Source of the DNA: Elephas maximus indicus
Taxonomy: Eukaryota > Chordata > Mammalia > Proboscidea > Elephantidae
Assembly: GCF_024166365.1 (NCBI RefSeq)
Contig: NC_064830.1
Location: 88,654,721-88,718,720, forward strand
Length of the DNA stretch: 64,000 nucleotides
Direction: 5' to 3'
The position numbers and the translations under genes were made by a program. The notes under the pieces were generated by a model. The model was given only the letters and a program-made list of their open reading frames with translations, searched no databases and was not told the DNA's origin. Positions within the stretch are counted from its first letter, which is position 1. Each line of letters begins with the position of its first letter. Of this stretch, positions 55,132 through 64,000 are shown one piece after another.

Positions 55132-58100
55132 TTATAGATTCTCATAGTCTGGAGCTCCTTCCTCTTCTTCTTCTTCTTCCTCCGCCTCCTGGGAACTTGC
55201 GGTGGCTGTGAGGGGAAGAGACGTTGGTCTCCGGCTCGAAAGCTGTCCCCCCACAGTAGCCCCCCCAGCTCCTGCCCCATCCCCCCAGCACGCACCAGGC
55301 TCAGTCTTGGCCGTAGGCTGCAGCTCCTGGGACACATTCACATACTCCCGGCTTCCGTCTATGGGGACAGGTCAGAACAAGTGACAGCCACACCGAAAGG
55401 GAAGGCAGGCCACGTGGAGGGCAAGAGAGCAGGGGGACAAGACAGACAGAGGGATGGGAGCCAGGCTGAGGGGGTAAGATCATACCTGGGGTGGGGTCAC
55501 CCGTACTGAGGGCAAGGGGACAGGTGCACAGGCCATACTAAGGGCCAGGGTGGGGGCACACTGATGGTGAGGGGTCGGGGATTAAGTCACACTGAAGGGG
55601 GTAGCCACACCGAGTGAGTGGTCCAGCCACGCTGAAGATGAGGGGTGGGGGAACAGGTCATACTGCAGGACGAAGGGGTGAAGGAGAGAAGGTGGGCCCT
55701 GAGAGGGAGCCAGGGAAGCCATCACTCACCCAGAGATGCTTCGGCACTCTCTTCACTCTCGGGAACGTTCACGTAATCTTCGCCTGACTCCACTATAGGA
55801 AAACCATCAGAGCCCACCCCACCCCCAACACTGTTACCCAGAGACCCTCAAACATAGATTCCCAGAACCTCCAGCGCAGACACCCAGAGTTCCAACAGAA
55901 CCATCTGAGACTCCCAAGCAGAGATCCAAGGCCATCCCCATAGCCAGTCCCAGAGAGACACAGAAAGGGCCTCTCTGCACAGATGACATCTGGACAAGAG
56001 ACAGTGGCCTGGATGAAAACAAAGGTCATGGCAGTGAGAGAAGTAGGTCTCCTCAACCAATGCTGACTAGAATGAATGAAATGGTGGGGAGAGCAGGAGG
56101 CTTACGGACCCTGGCCTGACCCCTGGGTTGGGGCACAGAAATGAAGAGCAGCTTAGAGTGGAGCGAAGTTGGCAGTGTGTGTGGAGGGGGGTGACATGCT
56201 TGGTTCTGGCTGTGCCAAGTCCGAGGGGCCTGTGGCTCCCACTCATCAACCAGGCTCACCTCAAATGTCACCTGCTCAGACAGCCCACCTTGGCCCTGCC
56301 TGCCCAGCCACTGCCCATCCCACTCCCCCATCTCAGTCCCTTCGTAGCACTTATCACCACGACATCATTTTGTTCTTTTGTTGACTTATTTCCCCCATTG
56401 AGGACATGGACAAGCCAGGCTTTGGAGTCAGACTACCCAGGTTCAAATCCCAGCTCCAACACTGAGTAACCTGAGACAAGTGACCTAACCTCTCTGTGCC
56501 TCAGTTTTCTCATCTGTAAAACAGGGCGAATAACAGGGTTATCATGAAGATTAAAGCAGTGAACGTTAGGACAGGGCTGAGTGCTGAGTAAGTGCTGCCA
56601 ACTGTCTGTGAACTAAATAAACCCTGCCATCACGCAGATGAGAACACTGAGGCACAGGGTGAGGAGGGTCAGTTTCAAGAGCATCTGGGAGATGTGGGGT
56701 TTAATAAGTTGCTACACATAAAACTCTACGTAGTAAACTAGTAACTTGTTGCCATTTTGATTCATGGCGGCCCCATGTATGTCAGAGAAGAACTGTGCTC
56801 CACAGGGTTTTCGTGACTGTGACCCTTCAGAAACAGATCACCAGGCCTTCCTTCCAAAGCCCTCAATAACTATTAGCTATTTTTACCGTTGCAGCCTACC
56901 TAGTTAACTGTTATACGCCTACGATTAGCCCAGTGGAGGCAGATGGATAGATGAAAAGAAGCAACTGGACAGAGAATGTGGAGGCTCAGGAGAGAGGTGG
57001 CAAATTGGCATGTGGATACGATAGTCCAGGGCAAGTGTAGAGAGAGAAGAGTAACAAAAAACTGACGATCTTCAGACATTGAGGAAAGCCTCCAACATGC
57101 AGGATGAGACCAAAATGAAGATGGAGAAAACCAAACCCATTGTCGTCGAGTCAATTCTGACTGAAGAGCAACTCAGAAGAAACTGAGACAGTGCCGTAAG
57201 CAGAAGAAAACGTCAAAGAAAAAAAAAGGACAATTATAATTAATATGTTTAGAGATTTACAAGACAATATTGCCTCCATGAAACAGAAACAGGAGGCTAT
57301 AAAAAAGGAACAACGACCAAGAAAGTGCTTTGGATAGCAGAAACAAAATACCAGTAGAAGGGCTGGAAAAAGGAAGTTAAAATCTCCCAGACAATAAAAC
57401 AAAAAGACAAAGAGATAGGAAGGAGGGGAGAGAAGGTAGGAAAATGAGAAGATCAGAGCAGAAAGCCCAGTATCTGAAGGACAAGAGTTCTAGAAAGGGA
57501 GAAAAGACAAAACCAAGGGGTAGAGGTAGAAATCAACAAAGAAATAATAGAAGAGAGAAGACTGGAGGGGGCCAGCCACACATAAGCTGTAAGAGAGGAA
57601 GAGGAATGGTCAGGACCACCAACTCACTGGAGAAAGCACTGTCTCGGAGGCCTGAGTTGTTGGGCACAGGAGCTGGTGGGACAGCAGTGCTGGTGGCTGG
57701 GGTGCTGTCGGGAAGCACCACCCTGAGGCGGAAGGAAAATGGCGGGTAAGCAAGAATACCCCAGACTCAGCCCCCATCTCCCACCCAGCCACTCACAAGT
57801 AGCCCTCGTTGTGATAGTCTTCCTCATCCTCGTCTTCGTCTGTGTCCTCACAGGCTGGCTCTGGGGGTGACACAGGTGTCAGCACAGCCCAGGACAGGTC
57901 CCAGCCTCCCCACCCAGCCAGGGAACCTCAGGTCCCAGACGCACCCTCATTCTCGTAGCTCGCCACACTGTTGGCTTCAGAGAGGGAGCAAGAGAGAAAC
58001 TGAGTCAGCTCAGGCTAGGCCTGTCCTCTGCCCAGCCCTGGCCCCCCAAACCCCTTCTCCACACTTACCGCCATCTGAGTCCTGCCGGGAAGATGGCATC

Positions 58101-59085
58101 CGGTGGGAGCCCCCGGGGGGCTGTGGGGATCTCCTGGGAGTCAAAGGATAGGGGTCATGCCTAGGAAAGGGACCTGGGGGCAAGGGGGTTTGCAACAGGA
58201 AAAGAGGCCCCCAATTTGGGGGGTGGTGAGAGGGCAGAGAATGGGAGCTGGGGGAGAGGTGGTTCAGGGGCTACTCACGGGATGGGGAGCAGGTCTGGCT
58301 GGCTCAGGGGTGGGTAAGACGTAACGGGTGGGTAGGAGTTGGCAGGTGGCCAGGGGGCGAGAGTGTCTGAGGATAGGACCAAGCTGAAGGAATGACTGCG
58401 GTCATCATGCTCCCTACCCTCACCCAGGCCTTGAAGGGCAGACTAAGACCCCAGAAGCTCCTGTGCCCAGACAGGCCTGAGGGCTTCCCGTCTCCCTCCC
58501 CATCCCCAGCTCATGCCACGGTGCAAGACACAGACCCAGATGGGCAGCCCCAGCAGAGACCTCCACAAAGGCACACTCTTGCTCACACACAGGGACCTTC
58601 ATCCCTCCACCCAAAGGTCCCATGTACTCACGAGGCCGCTTGACCACTATGTTACTTGGGTACAGACTGCCAGGAGAGACATAGCTTGGGAATGGGGCCA
58701 TGAGAGCCCCTGCCCAGCCCCTGAGGCCCAGCCTGCTGCAGGGTAGTAAGGGGGACCCACAGGGTAGACAAGGGGAGACTCACCTATCTGAGGAAGCACT
58801 GTCATACGAGCCTGGGGAAGAGAAGGCCGGTAAGGCAGGAAAAGGGGTACTGGTGGGGTGTTAGAGAGGGCTAGAGTCTGGGGGCTTGCAGAGTCTCTGG
58901 GTGCAGAAGCAAATTGGGGTGGGGGGTGGGGTGAGGATCTCTGTGTTCAAGCAGCCAGTGCCCCCGCTAGCTCCCCACTCACCTGGCAGCTCGCGGCAGC
59001 GCAGACATAGGGCCAGCAGCAGCACAGCTAAGAGGGGCAGCAGCAGGAGCTCCAGCACAGTGGAGACCACGACCGCCGTCTCCAT
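55132..59085 (-). CDS. LAT: Linker for activation of T cells (LAT), 11 coding exons, complete
   Basis: Coding segments, 5' to 3' on the minus strand: 59085-58983, 58811-58784, 58666-58632, 58366-58279, 58133-58069, 57974-57945, 57860-57797, 57722-57628, 55792-55730, 55358-55296, 55205-55132. They total 708 nt, or 235 residues plus stop, with every phase consistent. LAT is a membrane scaffold phosphorylated by ZAP-70 after T-cell-receptor triggering; it recruits PLC-gamma1, GRB2 and GADS. A short N-terminus and membrane helix (about 5-27) are followed by CLRC, giving palmitoylation cysteines C27 and C30. Tyrosines Y113 (YENE), Y132, Y137 (GYLVVLP), Y176 (DYVNV), Y196 (EYVNV) and Y232 (DYENL) match human Y110, Y127, Y132, Y171, Y191 and Y226. 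The protein stops right after YENL, whereas human continues QELN. The eighth intron (57627-55793) is by far the longest. Confidence 0.97.
56420..56615 (+). repeat. MIR SINE in LAT intron 8
   Basis: 'ggttcaaatcccagctcc', 'cctctctgtgcctcagtttt', 'tgagtaagtgctgccaact'. Confidence 0.87.
56742..56868 (-). repeat. AfroSINE, truncated, in LAT intron 8
   Basis: Antisense long-body subtype: 'agtaacttgttgccattttg', 'cagagaagaactgtgctcc'. It stops before the tRNA-derived head. A 35-base scrap of another SINE ('attgtcgtcgagtcaattctg') lies at 57129-57163. Confidence 0.85.
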
Positions 59086-59940
59086 CTGTGGAGAGGGGTT
59101 GGAGCAGGCCTGGTTGCCCCCTGAAGGCCCTCAAGAGCAGAGCTGCAGCAGGGCTTGGACTGGGTCCAGCAGGGTACCAGGCTGGGGAGCCTGCTGGGGC
59201 GGCAGCTGTGCCCTCCTGGGGGCTCCCTCCCCTGGCGGGGCTGCGAGGGGGTCACCCCTGGCTCTGCAAGACCACCGGCCCCAAGTCGGTCAGGCCAGAG
59301 CCTGGGCTGGGATCCGGGGCCCCAGCCACCCCCTGCATCGTCCCTGCGCCCGTCGTACCTGTGCCTCAGCTCCGCACCGCCTCTCCTTGGGCACCCACCC
59401 GCCCGCCTGCAGCAGGAAGCTGTGGTGAGCACCGGGTGAGGGCAGGAAATCATCGGCTCCTCAGCCGGCTGCACCCGCCCCTTCCCACCCCCACCCACCA
59501 GCAGGGAGCGGGAGAAGGCCCTCATGAAGGGTCTGCCTTCCCCCAGGAGGGGGGCAACGCAGGCTGATGGGAGGAGGAAGACCCCTGCCAGGCGGCCAGG
59601 AACCTGGTCTCCGCGTATCCATGGGCTGGAGAAGGCAGCCGGGAAGGAGGCTCTGAGGCTGGGAATTTGAAGGGCATAGGGCAGTGCCCACCCCCACCTC
59701 ACCCCAGCCTGCCCGCCAGAGGGGCAGGATCTGGGGGGGAACATAGGCGTGACTCATGGTCACATCGAGCCAGCTCACTTGGAGGAGAGCAGTCCCCTCT
59801 CCTTCACCCGGCCAGAGCACAGGGACTTGCCAACAACCTCACAGGAGTGACCCAACCATCCCAGGAGCCCTGGGTTGGGGAGGCGGCAGCCCTGCATAGC
59901 CAGAGGTCACAAGAACCCACAGAAAGACTCCAGCAGGCAC
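59086..59940 (-). promoter_or_regulatory. SPNS1-LAT intergenic interval: presumed LAT 5' UTR and promoter
   Basis: This 0.85 kb GC-rich interval lies between the SPNS1 poly(A) signal and the LAT start codon. It holds no repeat I recognise and no conserved open reading frame. By position it must contain the LAT 5' UTR and core promoter. I did not find a TATA box or assign individual factor sites. Confidence 0.6.
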
Positions 59941-59959
59941 TTGAGGTCTGGCTACAAAT

Positions 59960-59965
59960 TTTATT
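59960..59965 (-). terminator. SPNS1: poly(A) signal of SPNS1
   Basis: AATAAA on the minus strand (tttatt on +), about 230 bases after the SPNS1 stop at 60191. This gives SPNS1 a short 3' UTR and leaves under 0.9 kb before the LAT start codon. Confidence 0.8.
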
Positions 59966-60190
59966 CAGTTACAAATAGCACCGAGCCCCTGGGACTGCCC
60001 CAGTGGAAGGGATCCCCTGGGCCCCCACCTTCCCCAGCCCCACTGGGCTGCCCTTTAGTGTCTGGAAGCTGGAACACGGCCCAGGGCCCTCCTGGGAGCT
60101 GGGCCAGGCCAAGGCTTTGGGCCTGGGCCCCACCTGAGGTGGGGCTGGGACCAGGAGTGACAGGTATGCAGATAGGTGAGCAATGTCCCC

Positions 60191-63100
60191 TCAGATGAGC
60201 ACACTGGACACAGGGACCCGAGTGGAGCGGCCTCGCTGGGGCACCACGATACGGTCATCTGTTGGCCCTGCCTCACGCAACACACCTGGAGGGAGAGAAG
60301 GGTCAGAGCCAGGGCTGGAGGGACAGACACAAAACTAGGGGTCGGGGAACAAACAAGCAGTAGAAGTGGATGGGGCAGCAGCCGGAGAGCCAGGGTTGTG
60401 GACACGGACAGACATCAGCCTGTTAGACAGACAGACCCAGAGCTGAACGAGGGGAGAGATGCCAGGTACACAGGACTGGGCAGACAGATGGACAGACAGA
60501 CAGGTAGGCAGAGTCGTGAAGTCAGGTAGGGAGCTACAGACAAAAGGAGGTCCCGACTGACCCTGCACGTGGAGCTGGGCCCGCCGACGGTCGCCCTCGA
60601 TGAAGATGGCGGTGCCCAAGAAGGCCGCACCACCCAGTGCCCCAATGAAGGCGCAGAGCATGAGCGAGAACTGCAGGGCCCGGAACTCGGACAGGAAGGA
60701 GGGGGGCCAGCTCTGGCGGAGGCGGTCAGAGATCTGGGGGGAGAGGACAGTGAGCCATCAGAGGCGAGGAACACCAGCAGAGACCTAGAAAGGAGGTGGG
60801 AGAGGGAGCCCCTGGACTCTGGAAAAGGAAAACGGAGCCTGGGAAAGGGAAGAAAGTTTGTAGCACCCGGGACAGGCCCCCAGCCTTCCTGCTGGAGATC
60901 TTTGAAGATGAGATCCTTTTGGTCTAGCTGAGGCTCCAAGCTGAGGAGTGCCTGGCCAGTGGACATGGAACTTAACTGGTGCTGGTCCTGGGAATGAAGG
61001 GCCCCCTGACGCCCACAGGTCCAGCCAAGGGACAGTGCTCACCAGGCCAATGAGGTAGGGGCTCCCAGCGTCACCCAGCAGGTGGGACAGCACAATCTGA
61101 AAGGCCTCCGCAGTGGACCGTCGCGTGGGGATCACCACATACTAGGGGCAGGAGGAGGAGGGTTCAGTGGGCAGGCTCCCCCAGGAGAAACAGGAGGCAG
61201 AGGATGAGGACAGGGCCAGGGCTCAGCTAGGCAGGGGTCAGAGGTAACCCCTGGCTCAGAGATGTGACTGAGGTCCAGGCCACAGGTCAGGGCCAGGATT
61301 ACAGGTCCATCTGGAGCTGGATTCCAGAGTCAGTCTGGGGTGGGTTTTGAAGAAAGGATAAAAAGCCTCCTGACCCAATCCCTGCTCCCATCAGCCTCTG
61401 GGCTAACCCTGGAGCTCCTAGCTACTCACCAGCAGAATGTCAGCCACAATGGCCCAGTTCATGGACAGCAGTGTCTCCCCAATAAAGATGAAAATCTGGG
61501 GGAAGGAGAGATCTCGCCATCACAAGAACAAACACACAGAGTGATTACCATGTACCAGGCTCATCTATTAACTCATTTCCTCCTCACAACACCCCTGGAA
61601 GCCAGGTGCTACCATTACGCCCACTTTACAGATAAGGAAACGGAGCACAGAGAGGTTAAGTCACCAATGTCACACAGCTGGGAAGGAGCAGAGCTAGGAT
61701 TCAAAGCCGGGCATTCCCACTCCAGAGTCTGCTCTTAACCACTATGCTGGCTGACCCTCGGCCTGCCCCAGCATACCATTCCTCCACCCCAGACCCAGAA
61801 CACATCCTTGACACCTGTTGGCTACTCACGTAAGTGGCCACGATGCTACCACGGGCACAGGCGAGGGACAGGAAGAGGAAGGGTGCGGAGCCCAGGAGGC
61901 CAGCAGCACAGACCAGTGGGTCAGCCCGGGGGTTGGAGCGGCGGAGGCGGCGGCTGATCTCCACGCCCAGGCCCACACCCAGGATGCCAGTCAGGCAGGT
62001 GATGAGCCCGAAGATGAGGCTAGGGGACAGGATAGGGGCATGTGGCCTAGTTCCTTTGCCTACAAAGCCCCCCAGCCTCGCTCCCAAGGCCTGGAGAGGA
62101 AGATGCTCCATCCCAGCTGCCCGCACCACTCCCGTCTATCCAGGCCCAGGCCCTGTGGTTCACAAAGCCCCAAGAGGAAGGCGTATTTCACATTATCAGC
62201 CATTTCACAGACTCAGAGAGAGGAGGTAGCTTGTGGAGTCAGGATTCAAACTCTTTACCCGAGTCTGAAAGCAGCCTCTCTTCACTCCACCCCTGCCACC
62301 TGCAGGCCATCCAGCCCAGTCTCATCTGCGCACCTGTCAGAGGAGGAGCAAGAGTCTCCAGGAAGGCAGGGTGGGGTCTCCCCCAGGACCACACGGGAAC
62401 GCAGCAGGAATGCAGGAGCCCACAAAGCCAGAGAGCCCGTGACAAAGGCCACAGCAGTGAAGCCAAGGGACGACAGGACGAAACTGGGACTGCAGACGGG
62501 AGGGAAGGAGGAGGTCAGCCTTCACCAAGAGGTCAGGGCAGAGGACCGTTGTTCTCCCTTCCTGGCATGACTTGGTAAGGTCAGCACACTACATGTGGAG
62601 GCTCCTGGCCTGGCTCCTGGGCCTGTAATTCAAGCAGCTGCCACAAGGGGGCAGTGCTGGTGGAATCCCTGGCCTTGGGGAATGGCCAAACAAACCAAAG
62701 CCAAACCCAGTGCCGTCGAGTCGATTCTGACTCACAGCGACCCTATAGGACAGAGCAGAACTGCCCCATAGTTTCCAAGGAGCACCTGGTGGATTCGAAC
62801 TGCTAACCTTTCGGTTAGCAGCCGTAGCACTTAACCACTACACCACCAGGGTTTCCTGGGGAATGGCCAGCTGACAGAACAGAAAACAAGGACCATGCCC
62901 ACTCAAACAAGATGTTCAGGGCCTCCCTCAGGGCCTTAGCTGTTGGACTAGGACGGGACTAAACTCACTTTCTTGCCAGAGCCCTCAGATCTGCCCACCA
63001 GGAGGTGGTGCTCAGGGGTGGTGAGTCCGAGTGGCGTTCCACAGCTCCCCTTGGTGGCTCCCGTACTACCAGGACGAGCAGCAGGACAGCCACCACTCCT

Positions 63101-64000
63101 AGACCTGGCGTCACCTAGGGAAAGAGTGCACTTCATGACAGGCCCTGGCAGGGACAGACTCAAACGCTGGGACTGGGGAGAGAGAGGGCATGTATAGACA
63201 ACTGGGGCCCCAAGGAAGCTGAACCTGTAATTGGGAGTGGGGGGAGGCTGTCACTAGGGACCCACCCTGTTTCTGCAAGCTTAACTTTTGTTCCCTCTGT
63301 GGTAACAGCACCCTAATCTTTTTGGGGGGAACCATCCTCCCCTTCTCTCAATCCACGTAATTCAAATAGGGCTGGACATGTAACCCAGGCTTGGCCATGT
63401 GACCCACACTGATCTAACCAGACACCAATCCACGACAACCACTCAAGATTCCAGAGTACCGAGGTTTCTAAACAGTAAGGTGCTAGTTTGGAGCTTTCAC
63501 TGGCTTGAGAATCAAGTGACCAGAGAGGAGAGGAAAGCTGAGAACAAGATGATCAAAGTCCCATGACAATGGGAGGGCTGGAGCCAGGTCTATGTGCAGC
63601 TCCGCCTGGGACTTTCCGTTATGAGTGCCAATACAGTCCCTTCTTTAGGCTTACAGCTTTACAGTGGGCTCTGTCATCTGCAACCAAGAGTTCTTCCTGG
63701 CCTCGTGGTGAGGGCAGCCAGGTTTCACTGCCTCACCAAGGGGGTATGTAAGGGTAGGAAATGGGGACCAGCGAGAATGGCGCTGACCCTCCCCAGGCAA
63801 TCAATGATCAGACTTACCCTCAGAGCCCAGTGCCAGTCCCCAGCCACATCCTTCACTTTGGAGCCTGCAATGTAGCCCAGACCACTGGGGATGGAGGGGA
63901 CAGGGGGAGAGCCAGTCAGTCATCCCTCCTATTCCAGGCCCTCTGCCCCACCAGGCCCAAGGCCCACTCACCTGCCCACAGGGATGGCAAAGTAGAACAC
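60191..64000 (-). CDS. SPNS1: SPNS1 lysosomal transporter (spinster homologue 1), C-terminal part
   Basis: Visible coding segments, 5' to 3' on the minus strand: 64000-63972 (cut by the window edge), 63884-63818, 63114-62969, 62489-62334, 62019-61830, 61495-61430, 61141-61043, 60733-60562, 60285-60191. They give 339 residues plus stop in one consistent reading, corresponding to about human residue 190 onward of 528. SPNS1 is a major-facilitator-superfamily protein of the lysosomal membrane, reported to export lysophospholipids. Recognisable blocks are FYFAIPVG at the start, [69 protein letters not shown] and a tail ending RVPVSSVLI. Several hydrophobic membrane segments alternate with these loops. 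No break is seen. The gene lies just upstream of LAT on the same strand. Confidence 0.97.
61540..61745 (-). repeat. MIR SINE in an SPNS1 intron
   Basis: Antisense copy: 'ctttacagataaggaaacgg', 'gtcacacagctgggaagg', 'gctcttaaccactatgctg'. Confidence 0.88.
62689..62856 (-). repeat. AfroSINE in an SPNS1 intron
   Basis: Flanked by perfect 13 bp repeats tggggaatggcca (62676-62688, 62857-62869). One of the least diverged copies in the window. Confidence 0.95.
63370..63660. repeat. Ancient repeat in an SPNS1 intron, class uncertain
   Basis: 'gggctggacatgtaacccagg' and 'ttggccatgtgacccacac' resemble the start of the old repeat at 19190, much decayed. Confidence 0.35.

Noticed and set aside
1-64000. 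A novel defence, biosynthetic or otherwise undescribed gene system
   Set aside because: All supported genes are well-known mammalian ones. The unusual content is structural (inverted repeat, nested retroelements), and I found no unknown gene cluster.

Overview
This is a stretch of mammalian nuclear DNA, most likely from an elephant or close relative (Afrotheria, Proboscidea). The evidence is the repeat content. About twenty copies of a tRNA-derived SINE of the AfroSINE type occur, recognisable by blocks such as 'gtagtggttaag' and 'atgagtcggaatcg'. RTE/BovB-type LINEs share that SINE's tail, and L1 3' ends of a kind I know only from afrotherians are present. Genes have spliced vertebrate structure, with GT-AG introns and AATAAA signals. 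No prokaryotic features are present.

Three real protein genes are visible. SBK1, a brain-type serine/threonine kinase, is on the + strand with coding exons from 7082 to 10638 and a 2.9 kb 3' UTR ending near 13550. At the other end, two genes lie in tandem on the - strand: SPNS1, a lysosomal major-facilitator transporter (C-terminal 339 codons, running off the right edge), then LAT, the T-cell adaptor (complete, 11 coding exons, 235 residues). SBK1 and LAT point toward each other, and about 41 kb between their poly(A) sites contains no gene I can support. As I recall the maps, the order SBK1-LAT-SPNS1 matches mouse; in human the genes are separated by rearrangement and segmental duplication on 16p. 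The three genes have no evident shared pathway.

The 41 kb between the genes is a layered repeat landscape. The main structures are: (a) 16982-18909, a nest in which an L1 tail sits inside an RTE LINE, which sits inside a SINE, with neighbouring SINEs using the same target sequence; (b) 20432-26957, a large inverted repeat with arms of about 2.1 kb that are near-identical over most of their length, around a 1.8 kb spacer; the right arm alone carries a later 513 bp L1 insertion with a 14 bp target duplication; (c) 29770-34480, an old antisense L1 broken up by SINEs and a second RTE; (d) 34506-34996, SINE-in-SINE; (e) 40335-42290, an L1 interrupted by an ancient LTR and a SINE. Older mammal-wide repeats (MIR, L2, MER5, MaLR-type LTRs) fill much of the rest. 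Moderately GC-rich blocks with little recognisable repeat (35.0-38.7 kb, 44.8-49.3 kb) are where regulatory DNA could lie, but I see no decisive signal there.

All splice sites and reading phases of the three genes were checked by hand and are mutually consistent. Comparisons with human proteins are from memory, not from an alignment run.
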